Source: Variovorax saccharolyticus (GTDB taxonomy: Bacteria > Pseudomonadota > Gammaproteobacteria > Burkholderiales > Burkholderiaceae_C). From it: DNA of 64,000 nt. Below the pieces are notes generated by a model, which saw nothing but the letters and a program-made list of their open reading frames with translations, had not been told where the DNA came from and did not search any database. Below are positions 24,982 to 33,057 of this stretch, in pieces; position 1 is the stretch's first letter; each line of letters begins with the position of its first letter. The DNA is taken from contig NZ_JASZYT010000009.1 of NCBI RefSeq assembly GCF_030316765.1, forward strand, positions 62,001 through 126,000. The letters run 5' to 3'. A program made the position numbers and the translations under genes.

Positions 24982-26010
24982 TCAAGCGCCCGCGGCCGAC
25001 ATCAGTGCTGCCAGCCGCACGCTGCCCTGCATCGCGTCCGCCATCAGCCGGTCCATCACGCGGTGCACCGGTTCGACCGCATCGGCGAAGCCGACGGCGG
25101 GGCCCATGGAGAGCAGGCCGGTGTCCCAGTCGCCCTCCGCGTAGCCCCGGTCGCGGCCCAGGCGTCCTGTCGCCAGGGTGCCGAAGTCGGCGTACTGGTT
25201 CGCGCCAGCCGATTCCATGCGACGTGTTTCGCGCACGGTCGCGTTGTGCAGGACACGCCAGGGATTGCCGGTGCTACGCAGTGCGAGCGTCGAGGATTCC
25301 GCGGGCTGGGCCGCGAGATGTCGCTTGTAGTCGTCGTGCGCCCAGACTTCGTCGCACACCAGGAAGCGCGTTCCCATCAGCACCGCATCGGCGCCGAGGG
25401 CCAGCGCGGCGGCCAGTTGCCGGCCGCTGCCGATGCCGCCACCCAAGGCCAGCGGAACGCGCAACCGCGGCAAGGCCAGCGCACCCAGCACGAAGGCGGG
25501 CAGTTCGTTGGTGCCGGGATGTCCGCCGGCTTCCGTGCCGACCAGGGCGACCGCATCGGCACCTGCCTCCTGTGCCTTCAAGGCGTGCTCCACGAACGCC
25601 GACTTGTGGATGACGATGCCGCCGCGGGCGTGGATGCGATCGAACAACGCGCCGGGCGATGGGCCCACGGTTTCGAAGTGGCGCACGCCCTGCTCCAGTG
25701 CGAGGTCGATCCACGCGTGCATCCATGCGTTCTCGGACGCGCGGCGCGATTGCGTGAGATTCACGCCGAAAGGCCGCCCTTGCGTCTGTTCGGCGCAGTC
25801 GCGCAGCGCCTGCCGGAAGGCAGCCAGGTCGGGGTACGAGCGCGGCGTCATGAAGGCCATGGCGCCGGCGTTGACCAGCGCTGCCACGTAGCGCGCATCG
25901 GACAGCCACATCAAGCCGCCGCCGAGCACCGGATGTCGAATGCCGAACAGCTCGGTGATCCGTGTCCGGAACACGGGCGCATCGGGTGCCGGCGCTACAG
26001 GCGCTTTCAT
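24982..26010 (-). CDS. nitronate monooxygenase-family FMN protein
   Basis: A 342-residue TIM-barrel flavoprotein of the NMO/2-nitropropane dioxygenase family. FMN-binding blocks include HPVLGGGLMWLS at the N terminus, the EAGGHPG loop, LALGGGIGSGRQ and GADAVLMGTRFL. The start at MKAPVAPAPD follows the SDR gene by 20 bases. Relatives also include enoyl reductases such as FabK, so within an acyl-CoA operon it may reduce an unsaturated thioester rather than oxidise a nitronate. Confidence 0.85.
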   Translation of the reverse strand: MKAPVAPAPDAPVFRTRITELFGIRHPVLGGGLMWLSDARYVAALVNAGAMAFMTPRSYPDLAAFRQALRDCAEQTQGRPFGVNLTQSRRASENAWMHAWIDLALEQGVRHFETVGPSPGALFDRIHARGGIVIHKSAFVEHALKAQEAGADAVALVGTEAGGHPGTNELPAFVLGALALPRLRVPLALGGGIGSGRQLAAALALGADAVLMGTRFLVCDEVWAHDDYKRHLAAQPAESSTLALRSTGNPWRVLHNATVRETRRMESAGANQYADFGTLATGRLGRDRGYAEGDWDTGLLSMGPAVGFADAVEPVHRVMDRLMADAMQGSVRLAALMSAAGA

Positions 26011-26030
26011 GCGTGTTCCCGATGCCTGGT

Positions 26031-26843
26031 TCACAGCATCACGAAGCCGCCGCTGATGCCGATGCTTTGCCCCGTGATGTAGGCCGCACGATCGGAAGCC
26101 AGCAGGCACACCATGCCCGAGACGTCCTCCGGCCGCGCCAGGCGCTGGAGGCCGCGCCCGATCGGGTAGGCATTGATCATCTTGCCGAGGCGCTCGTTGT
26201 TCTCGGGGGTCGAGGCCGGATTCAATGCGCCTTCCTTGATGCCCTCGTGCGACACCGCACCCAGCGCGATCACGTTGACATTGATGCAGTCCCGCCCGTG
26301 CTCCTGCGCAATCGCCTTGGCGAAGCCGAGCATCGCGGCCTTGGCGCCCGAGTACACGGCCAGGCGCGCCTCGCCCGCACGCCCGGCCTCGGACATGATG
26401 TTCACGATCTTGCCGTGGCGCCGCTCCTTCATGCCGGGCAGAACCGCCTTGCAGCAGTTCATCATCCCGTAGAAGTTCAGGCCGATGATCCGGTCCCAGG
26501 CCTCGGGGGTGGTGTCGACAAACAACGGCGCGGCGCCGCCCTTCTCGCGCCGCTCGACCAGCACGCCCGCGTTGTTGACGAGGATGTCGACGGGCCCGAG
26601 CGCCTGGCCGGTTCGGGCCACGGCCGCCTCCACTTCTTCCTGCTGCGTGATGTCGGCCACCGCTGCAAAGGCACGGCCACCGGCCGCTTCGATTTCCGCA
26701 ACCACCGCCTGCGCGCGCTCGGCAAACAGATCGTTGACCGCCACCCTGACGCCCTCGGCCGCGAGGTCCAGGCAGATGCGCCGGCCCACGCCCTGGCCGC
26801 CGCCGGTGACGAAAGCCACCTTGTCCTTGAGATTCAGATCCAT
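26031..26843 (-). CDS. short-chain dehydrogenase/reductase
   Basis: A 270-residue SDR. The cofactor motif is TGGGQGVG, NNAG is at about residues 89-92, and the catalytic Ser (NIMSEAGR) and Tyr-x3-Lys (VYSGAKAA) are present. It ends GQSIGISGGFVML like 3-oxoacyl reductases. In this operon the likely job is oxidation of a hydroxyacyl-CoA formed by the hydratase at 26886, supplying the thiolase-like protein. Confidence 0.9.
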   Translation of the reverse strand: MDLNLKDKVAFVTGGGQGVGRRICLDLAAEGVRVAVNDLFAERAQAVVAEIEAAGGRAFAAVADITQQEEVEAAVARTGQALGPVDILVNNAGVLVERREKGGAAPLFVDTTPEAWDRIIGLNFYGMMNCCKAVLPGMKERRHGKIVNIMSEAGRAGEARLAVYSGAKAAMLGFAKAIAQEHGRDCINVNVIALGAVSHEGIKEGALNPASTPENNERLGKMINAYPIGRGLQRLARPEDVSGMVCLLASDRAAYITGQSIGISGGFVML

Positions 26844-26885
26844 GGATTTCCTTGATGCTTGTTCGATCGGTGCGGTGTCCGCGGC

Positions 26886-27677
26886 TCACTGGCCGCGAAA
26901 CACCGGCTTGCGTTTTTCCACGAAGGCACGCATGCCCTCCTTGCGGTCTTCGCTGGCCACCACCAGGGCGGCGGCGTAGCGTTCGTATTCGAGGCCGGCG
27001 TCCATTCCGACTTGCAGGCCCAGGTCGATCGCGTGCTTCACGTAGCGCAGCGCCAATGGCGCGTTGGCTGCCATGCGGGCGGCCATGGCCATGGCGGTGG
27101 ACAGCAGCTCCGACGGCGCGACCACGTGGTTCACCAGCCCGATGGCGAGCGCCCGTTCGGCGTCGATGTGGTCGCCGGTGAGCATCAACTCCTTCGCGAT
27201 GCCCACGCCCACGAGGCGAGGCAGGCGCTGCGTTCCACCGGCCGCCGGCAGCACGCCGATGCGCGCCTCCGGCAGGCCCAGCCGAGCGCCGCGGGCGGCG
27301 ATTCGCACGTCGCAGCACAGTGCGATCTCCAGGCCGCCGCCCAGGGCCACGCCGTTGATCGCGGCGATCACGGGCTTCTCGAACTGCTCGATGGCTCGAA
27401 ACAGTTCGTGCGTGGCCTTCTGCTGCAGGTGGTATTGCGCCTGCGGCGTGACCTGTCCCGCGCGCTCCTTGATATCGGCGCCGGCACAGAACGCCTTGTC
27501 GCCGGCGCCGGTGATCACCACGCAGCGCACGGACTCGTCGTTGCGCGCGCGTTCGAAGAAGGCGTCCGCGAGGTCGGCCTTCATGCTGCCGCCGATCGAG
27601 TTCATGCGCTCCGGACGATTCAGGCGGATCAGTGCAACGCCGTCGACGACTTCGTAGATCAGGGTTGAATGGCTCAT
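26886..27677 (-). CDS. enoyl-CoA hydratase/isomerase family protein
   Basis: A 263-residue crotonase-fold protein starting at MSHSTLIYEV. The CoA and oxyanion-hole blocks AFCAGADIKER and NGVALGGGLEIALCCDVRIAA are present, and the catalytic acid region GLPEARIGVLPAAGGTQRLPR contains both Glu positions of true hydratases. Hydration of an enoyl-CoA is therefore likely. It lies 29 bases after the thiolase-like gene. Confidence 0.92.
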   Translation of the reverse strand: MSHSTLIYEVVDGVALIRLNRPERMNSIGGSMKADLADAFFERARNDESVRCVVITGAGDKAFCAGADIKERAGQVTPQAQYHLQQKATHELFRAIEQFEKPVIAAINGVALGGGLEIALCCDVRIAARGARLGLPEARIGVLPAAGGTQRLPRLVGVGIAKELMLTGDHIDAERALAIGLVNHVVAPSELLSTAMAMAARMAANAPLALRYVKHAIDLGLQVGMDAGLEYERYAAALVVASEDRKEGMRAFVEKRKPVFRGQ

Positions 27678-27706
27678 GTGAGATTCCAGTGAAGAGTGAG
27701 GCGGCG

Positions 27707-28849
27707 TCAGCCGCGAGCGAGCACGTGGGCGATGGCGACGGAGCCGAGGCCGATCATGTGAGCCAGCCCCAGGCGCGCGCCGGGGTGCTGCCGGCCCTGC
27801 GCCTCGCCGCGCAACTGCCGCACGATCTCGGCCACCTGGCCGACGCCGGTCGGCCCCAGCGGGTGGCCCATGCCGATCAGTCCGCCCGACGGGTTGACCG
27901 CACATTCGCCGCCGATGCGCGACGCACCGCGCGCCAGGTAGGCGGCACCCTCGCCCTCGTCGCAGACGCCCACGGCTTCGCTGTAGAGAAGCTCCTCGAT
28001 GGAGAAGGCATCGTGGAGCTCGACGATGTCGAGATCGCGCGCGCCCACGCTTGCGCTCTCGAGCGCGGCAGCGGCCGACTTGCGCACCAGCTCGACCAGC
28101 GCGGGCGCGTCTTGCGCCAGCTCCTCGCTGCTGGCCACGGACGACAGCACACGCACCGCGCGCGACCTGTCCAGGCCCAGACGCCGCATGGCGTCGTCGG
28201 AGACGACGATCGCCGCGGCGGCGCCTTCGCCGCGCGGGCAGCACTGCAGGCCGGTGAGGTCGCCCGCGATGCGCGGCGAGGCCAGCACCTGATCCAGCGT
28301 GCGCGGCTTGCGGAACTGCGCGAAAGGATTGAGGGCCGCGTTGCCGTGGTTCTTGACCGCGACCTGTGCCAGGTCTTCGAGCCGCAAGCCCCTCTCGCGC
28401 ATGCAGCGCCGCGCGAGCAGCGCGAACTTGACCAACGGAACGTTGGCCGTCGGACTCAAGGGCGGCAGGCCATCTTTGAGCACGGCCCGGCGGCCATCGC
28501 CGAACTTGTCCACGCCCACGGCGAGCACGACGTCCCGCTCGCCCGAAGCCACCTGCAGGCAGGCGAGCCGGAAGGCGGTCGAGCCCGAAGCGGATGCGTT
28601 CTCGACCTGGGCCACTTCCAGCCCGGTCGAGCCCAGATGCCGCAGCATCACGCGCCCGGCGGCCATGCCCAGGGCAGCCGTGCCCACGAACGCGCTCTGG
28701 ACCTGCGGCCAGCCGATGCCGGCATCGTGCAGCGCCTCGCGCACCGCGGTCAGGCCCAGTTCCACATAGGGTGTTTCGGTCGGGAACTGGTAGGCATGCA
28801 TGCCGATGCCGATGACGTGCACCGGGCGCTGCTTCAGGAGCATGCTCAT
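27707..28849 (-). CDS. thiolase-like protein lacking the nucleophilic cysteine
   Basis: A 380-residue protein of the SCP-X/lipid-transfer thiolase group. The position normally held by the acylated Cys (ENACASGS) reads ENASASGS, with Ser86 encoded by TCC, so the classical thiolysis mechanism is not available. The other catalytic blocks remain: ELHDAFSIEE with its His, and NPSGGLIGMGHPLG with the second His. It overlaps the DUF35 gene by four bases (ATGA). Steroid side-chain aldolases such as Ltp2 are thiolase-fold proteins paired with DUF35 partners and also lost thiolase catalysis, so a retro-aldol role is one possibility. A Cys-independent decarboxylating or binding role is another. Confidence 0.85.
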   Translation of the reverse strand: MSMLLKQRPVHVIGIGMHAYQFPTETPYVELGLTAVREALHDAGIGWPQVQSAFVGTAALGMAAGRVMLRHLGSTGLEVAQVENASASGSTAFRLACLQVASGERDVVLAVGVDKFGDGRRAVLKDGLPPLSPTANVPLVKFALLARRCMRERGLRLEDLAQVAVKNHGNAALNPFAQFRKPRTLDQVLASPRIAGDLTGLQCCPRGEGAAAAIVVSDDAMRRLGLDRSRAVRVLSSVASSEELAQDAPALVELVRKSAAAALESASVGARDLDIVELHDAFSIEELLYSEAVGVCDEGEGAAYLARGASRIGGECAVNPSGGLIGMGHPLGPTGVGQVAEIVRQLRGEAQGRQHPGARLGLAHMIGLGSVAIAHVLARG

Positions 28850-29253
28850 GGCCTCGCCTCCCCGACCGCGGATTCACAGGGACGGAAAACCCACGCACCC
28901 CCCGCGACCGCGTCGGACCAGGCCGGCATGAGCGGCATGCCCAGCGACAGATGCGCTTCGCCGGGAACGTCGATCAGCACCTCCTCCACCACGCCGGGAC
29001 AGAGTTCGACCTCTCCGATCACGCTCGGCACCGGGAGGCCAGGCGCCAGCGGCGCATGCACCGTGACGAAGTTGCGCAACGCCACCGCAGCCCCGCAGTC
29101 CACGGCCTCCAGTTGATCGCGCGGCGCGCCGCAATGCCGGCAACCCGGCACCTGCGCCGGAAAGCTGTGGCCCTGGCAACGCGTGCAGCGTGCGGCCTGC
29201 AGCACCCGTCCGGCCGCAGCGGAGGGCTGGAGCTTGTTCACCGGCTCGTTCAT
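28846..29253 (-). CDS. DUF35 OB-fold / zinc-ribbon protein
   Basis: A 135-residue protein of the DUF35 (ChsH2-like, acyl-CoA-associated) family. A rubredoxin-like zinc ribbon with CTRC and CRHC (about residues 23-41) precedes an OB fold with VALRNFVTVHAP and VIGEVELCPGVVEEVLID. Such proteins are partners of thiolase-fold enzymes. Four-base overlaps with the Bug gene upstream and the thiolase-like gene downstream suggest equimolar synthesis with the latter. Confidence 0.88.
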   Translation of the reverse strand: MNEPVNKLQPSAAAGRVLQAARCTRCQGHSFPAQVPGCRHCGAPRDQLEAVDCGAAVALRNFVTVHAPLAPGLPVPSVIGEVELCPGVVEEVLIDVPGEAHLSLGMPLMPAWSDAVAGGAWVFRPCESAVGEARP

Positions 29254-30224
29254 TCGATCGACATCCCGGTCTGTTGCACGAGGAGGCGCGCTTCGGTGCG
29301 CTCGCGTTCCAGCGCCCGGCCGAAGGCTTCGGGCGAGCTGCCCTTGATGCTGGTGCCGAGTTCGTCGAAGCGCGCGGCGACCGCCGGAACCTTCATCGAA
29401 TCGACGAAGGCTGCATGCAGCTTCTGCACGATGTCATGGGGTGTACCGGCCGGCGCAACGATGCCGAGCCATGTCGTGACGTTGAAGTTGGGCACGCCGG
29501 ATTCGGCGACCGTGGGCACCTCCGGCAGATCGGCCGCACGCGCCGAGCCGGTGACGGCCAGCGCCCGCAAGCGGCCGTCGCGGATCAGCGGCAGGGTGGT
29601 CGAACGGCTGTCGGGCATGAAATCCAGCACGCCCGACAGGAGGTCGTTGATGGCCGGTCCGCTGCCCTTGTAGGGGACATGGATCAGCTTCACCTTCGCC
29701 TCCATCTCGAGCGTGGCGCCGGCCACGTGCATCGAACTGCCATTGCCTGCCGTGCCGTAGGAGAGCTTGCCCGGACTCTGCTTCGCCTTGGCGACCAGCT
29801 CGCGCATCGACTTCAACGGCGACGAGGCCTGCACCACGACCACCATGGGGCTTTCCGTCAGCTGGGTGACCGGCGCAAAGGCCTTGGCCGGATCGACCGG
29901 CACGTGCTTGTAGAGATAAGGATTGAGCACCAGCGGACCCGGATTGCCGAGCAGCAAGGTGTAGCCATCGGGCTCGGCGCGCGCCACCACTTCGTTGGCG
30001 ATGTTGCCGTTCGCCCCGGGACGGTTGTCGATGACGATCGGTTGGCCCAGCCGCTTCTGGAGTTCGGGCTGCAGCAAGCGCGCCACGATGTCGGAAGCGC
30101 CGCCGGGGGCGAAGCCCAGCACCAGCCGGATCGGCTTGGTCGGGTAGTCGCCGGCTTGGGCGAGGGCCGCAGCGCCCGCCGCGGCGGCGGCGACCAGGCA
30201 GGTTCGGAGCCATCGAATGGGCAT
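29250..30224 (-). CDS. Bug/TctC-family periplasmic receptor
   Basis: A 324-residue receptor. The start at MPIRWLRTCLVA has an AAGGAGA site; the longer frame upstream is not used. The signal ends near AQAGDYPTKP. The mature protein has PIRLVLGFAPGGASDIVAR, VIDNRPGANGNIANEV, GYTLLLGNPG and HVPYKGSG. It probably binds the operon's organic acid substrate in the periplasm. It is the second gene of the operon after the TetR gene; another Bug protein closes the operon at 19693, and the two are clearly diverged paralogues. Confidence 0.9.
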   Translation of the reverse strand: MPIRWLRTCLVAAAAAGAAALAQAGDYPTKPIRLVLGFAPGGASDIVARLLQPELQKRLGQPIVIDNRPGANGNIANEVVARAEPDGYTLLLGNPGPLVLNPYLYKHVPVDPAKAFAPVTQLTESPMVVVVQASSPLKSMRELVAKAKQSPGKLSYGTAGNGSSMHVAGATLEMEAKVKLIHVPYKGSGPAINDLLSGVLDFMPDSRSTTLPLIRDGRLRALAVTGSARAADLPEVPTVAESGVPNFNVTTWLGIVAPAGTPHDIVQKLHAAFVDSMKVPAVAARFDELGTSIKGSSPEAFGRALERERTEARLLVQQTGMSIE

Positions 30225-30338
30225 GAGTTTGTCTCCTTCAGGTACAGGAATCGGGGTTGTGGATCGGGTGACCATGCAGCGGCCCGGACCGCGTCGTCGA
30301 CGCCGCCCTCGGATCGCAGCCGGGGTTCGTTTGAAGCG

Positions 30339-31022
30339 CTAGGGGCTTGCCTCGGATGGCAGCCAGCGCGCGGTCAGGCTGTCTTTCAGTGCCTGGATGG
30401 CGACCGCGATGTTGCTGGTCATGGGATGCAGCATCGACTGGGTACGCAGGCCGCGCACCGTCGCGATCAGCAACTGGGCCTCGTTCGCGGGATGGATTTC
30501 CGGTCGGATGCGGCCCGCCCTCTGGCCGGCCTCGATCTGTCGGGCAATCGCGCGATGCCAGCGCGCACTGATGGCCGCGAAGGTCGGGCGAATGTGCGGC
30601 GCCGGGCCGATCGATTCGAGCATCAGGACGAAGAAGGCACGCGAGCTCTCCGAAGGGTTGTCCATGCCTTCCAGGTAGCAGTCGATCTCGCAGAAGATCG
30701 CCTCGAGACCCGACAGGCCCTGCAGCCGGACCAGCAGCCGCTCGCGGTGGGCGCTGGCAATGTGCTTGATCAGTTCCTCGAGCAAGCGGTCCTTGGTGCC
30801 GAAGCGGTGCTGCACCAGCCCACGGCTGTAGCCCGCCTCGACGCCGGTGGCCTCGAGCGTCGTGTGGGTGTAGCCGCGCGTCGCGATCAGGCGCGTGGCG
30901 GCTTCGAGCAGGCGGCGGTCGGATTCGGCCACGCGCTCGGCCTGGGTGCGCCGGACGCGCTTGATCGGGGTCGCCGGGACCGATTCGGGCGGTTCAACGG
31001 CCGCTGGAGATGTGGATGCCAT
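30339..31022 (-). CDS. TetR/AcrR-family regulator heading the catabolic operon
   Basis: A 227-residue TetR protein starting at MASTSPAAVE. The DNA-binding region spans about residues 25-75 (ESDRRLLEAATRLIATRGYTHTTLEATG, then SRGLVQHRFGTKDRLLEE). The start is supported by the promoter at 31029-31063, whose expected transcription start coincides with the ATG. It is transcribed in the same direction as the ten downstream genes, so it is probably autoregulated with the whole operon. Confidence 0.86.
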   Translation of the reverse strand: MASTSPAAVEPPESVPATPIKRVRRTQAERVAESDRRLLEAATRLIATRGYTHTTLEATGVEAGYSRGLVQHRFGTKDRLLEELIKHIASAHRERLLVRLQGLSGLEAIFCEIDCYLEGMDNPSESSRAFFVLMLESIGPAPHIRPTFAAISARWHRAIARQIEAGQRAGRIRPEIHPANEAQLLIATVRGLRTQSMLHPMTSNIAVAIQALKDSLTARWLPSEASP

Positions 31023-31028
31023 GCGCCA

Positions 31029-31063
31029 ATGGTATTTACTTGCGGTGCGGATCGCAAGTAAAT
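31029..31063 (-). promoter_or_regulatory. promoter and perfect 11-8-11 operator of the catabolic operon
   Basis: ATTTACTTGCG (31034-31044) and CGCAAGTAAAT (31053-31063) form a perfect inverted repeat with an eight-base spacer. On the minus strand TTGCGA (31052-31057) and TACCAT (31029-31034) are 17 bases apart, a fair -35/-10 pair lying inside the dyad. The predicted start site falls at about 31022, on the A of the TetR ATG, so the mRNA may be leaderless. Confidence 0.66.
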
Positions 31064-31190
31064 GAATCACAGGGTAAACCCGCGAAAACCAGACAACGCG
31101 GCGCCCTCGCGCCTGACGCGGCCTGCGCCTACCCGCAGATGCGCCGATCCCCCGATGCCACAGCTTTCGCACCGGTGCACCTTGTCAGGC

Positions 31191-31394
31191 ATGAAAGCAC
31201 TGATAACCATTCTTCTGGCCGGGACCGCGCTTGCGGGCTGCGTCGCCGTGCCCTATGACGCCGGGCCGCCGCCCGGCGCCTACTACAGCCGCCCTGCCCC
31301 ACCGCCACCACCGCCGGGCGCGCGGCGTGACTACGACCGCGACGGCGTGCCGGACCGCTACGACCGCCGTCCGGACAACCCGTACCGCTACTGA
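31191..31394 (+). CDS. small proline-rich lipoprotein
   Basis: A 67-residue protein starting at MKALITILLAG with a lipobox LAGC (Cys at about residue 16). The mature part is Pro-rich (PPPGAYYSRPAPPPPPPG) and ends DYDRDGVPDRYDRRPDNPYRY, a single calcium-loop-like D.DGVPD.YD motif seen in small envelope proteins of this group. The upstream frame is open but the lipobox fixes the start. The function is unknown; it is a single gene. Confidence 0.68.
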   Translation: MKALITILLAGTALAGCVAVPYDAGPPPGAYYSRPAPPPPPPGARRDYDRDGVPDRYDRRPDNPYRY

Positions 31395-31439
31395 CACGAA
31401 GGCTCGGGGCCAACGATCGATCGCCGCGCCCCTTGAGGC

Positions 31440-32264
31440 TCAGGCCGCCAGCTGCTCCGCCATAGCCGTCAGGGCGTCGCCCACCGGCTGCGCGACCTTC
31501 AAGGCCAGCAGGTCGTCGGCACGCGTGCGGCCGAGGTTGACCGCTGCCACCGGCTTGCCTGCCGCGACGGCCGCCTGCACGAAGCGGAAGCCCGAATACA
31601 CCATCAGCGACGAGCCGGCGACCAGCACGGCATCGGCTTCATTCAGCGCCGCGTAGGCGGCCTGCACGCGCTCGCGCGGCACGCTCTCGCCGAAAAACAC
31701 CACGTCGGGCTTGAGCATGCCTCCGCACACCGGGCAGGCCGGCACCTCGAAGCTGGCGAAATCCAGGCCCTCGACCTCAGCGTCGCCGTCGGGCGCGGCG
31801 CGCGCTTCGAGTGCGGCCCAGGCCGGGTTGAGCGACCGCAGCGCCTGCTGCATTTCGGCCCGCGGCGTGCGCCTCTCGCAGCCGAGGCAACGCACGGTGT
31901 CGATGCGGCCGTGCAGGTCGATGGTCTGGCGGCTGCCGGCGGCGTCGTGCAGTCCGTCGACGTTCTGCGTCAGCAGGAGGCCCACGCGGCCCGAGGCCTC
32001 CAGCCGGGCCAGCGCACGGTGCGAGGCACCGGGCCGGGCCGTGGCCATGATGGGCCAGCCGACCAGGCTGCGCGCCCAGTAGCGGCGGCGCGTGAGATCG
32101 TCGCCCGTGAAGGCCTGGAAGGTGACCGGCGACGGCCGCTTCCAGTCGCCGTTGACGTCGCGGTAGTCGGGGATGCCGGAGTCGGTGCTGCAGCCGGCGC
32201 CGGTCAGCACGAAGAGGCGGGGATGGCGCGCGGCGAAGTCGGCGAGCGAGGTGGGCGAATCCAT
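31440..32264 (-). CDS. Sir2-family NAD-dependent protein deacylase
   Basis: A 274-residue sirtuin starting at MDSPTSLADFAARHP. The NAD-binding GAGCSTDSGIPDYR, the TQNVDGLH block, the catalytic His in IDLHGRIDTVRC, and two Cys pairs (CLGC and CPVC) of the structural zinc site are all visible. The GSSLMVYSGFRF block completes the Rossmann part. It removes acyl groups from lysines using NAD. The long frame upstream is not used. It is 59 bases from the next minus-strand gene, with no functional link evident. Confidence 0.93.
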   Translation of the reverse strand: MDSPTSLADFAARHPRLFVLTGAGCSTDSGIPDYRDVNGDWKRPSPVTFQAFTGDDLTRRRYWARSLVGWPIMATARPGASHRALARLEASGRVGLLLTQNVDGLHDAAGSRQTIDLHGRIDTVRCLGCERRTPRAEMQQALRSLNPAWAALEARAAPDGDAEVEGLDFASFEVPACPVCGGMLKPDVVFFGESVPRERVQAAYAALNEADAVLVAGSSLMVYSGFRFVQAAVAAGKPVAAVNLGRTRADDLLALKVAQPVGDALTAMAEQLAA

Positions 32265-32323
32265 GGCAACAGAGCATACGGCGACCGGCGTCGCCGCGCC
32301 GGCACCGGGGCTCTGCCCGATGC

Positions 32324-32776
32324 TCAGCGGAACTGCTTGCGCAGCAAAGGCTTGTGCCGGGCGATGTGCGCGAGCTGCGGCTCGGCAACGAGGCCGCCCA
32401 GATCCACGCCGTCGCCGTTCAGCACCGCGTTGGCGTGCACCAGCGCGCGGGCCACCACCTCGTCCTCGCTGACGCCTAGCTGCGCAGCGAGGTCGAGCGC
32501 CACACGCTTCATCGCGCGCTGCGACAGCATCCACATGGCGCCGAAGGCGTCCCAGGCGGCGGCCGACTCCTTGAAGCGTTCGCGGTCCGCCAGGATCTCG
32601 TTGAGCGGCTTGGCCAGCAACTCGTTGACCGCGTCGAGCTGCTCGGCCAGCGCCGCCTGCTGTGCCTGGGCGTCGCGCAGGGCGTCGGCCGCGCCGTCGG
32701 CCGGCGGAGGCACCGGCGCGGCAAAACTGCCGTCCGCGTTCGGCGTGGGAATCTGGAGCTTGTCGGTCAGGGACAT
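32324..32776 (-). CDS. conserved hypothetical protein
   Basis: A 150-residue protein starting at MSLTDKLQIPTPN. The N-terminal 30 residues are Pro/Ala-rich, a helical region follows (RDAQAQQAALAEQLDAVNELL), then AWDAFGAMWMLSQRAMKRVALDLAAQLGVSEDEVV, which looks like a small helical domain. It has no signal peptide or membrane segment. I do not recognise the family. It is in the same orientation as the sirtuin gene and could share its mRNA. Confidence 0.6.
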   Translation of the reverse strand: MSLTDKLQIPTPNADGSFAAPVPPPADGAADALRDAQAQQAALAEQLDAVNELLAKPLNEILADRERFKESAAAWDAFGAMWMLSQRAMKRVALDLAAQLGVSEDEVVARALVHANAVLNGDGVDLGGLVAEPQLAHIARHKPLLRKQFR

Positions 32777-33057
32777 GGTGCCGATTGTCGCCGGGCGGCG
32801 TGCCGTGGTTTCCACGACCTCGTCGGCAAGACCGCCCGCCCCCCTCGGTTGCACCAGCCGAAAGACGGGAATAGCATGTCGTTGACCCGCCCGAAAATGT
32901 CAGCCCTTGCATCGTCATTCGGTTCAGCTTGACACGCTGCGGGCTCGACAACGAGCGAGCGGCCTAGAGCGGGAGAAGCCAAGCGTGAGCACTCAGCGCA
33001 ACATGTCCGTCCGACTGCACCGGGTGTGGCGCAGTTCCTTGGTGCGATGCTCGAATC

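Noticed and set aside
32929..32934. TTGACA as a promoter for the UspA-like gene
   Set aside because: A perfect -35 match but no acceptable -10 at 16-18 bases.
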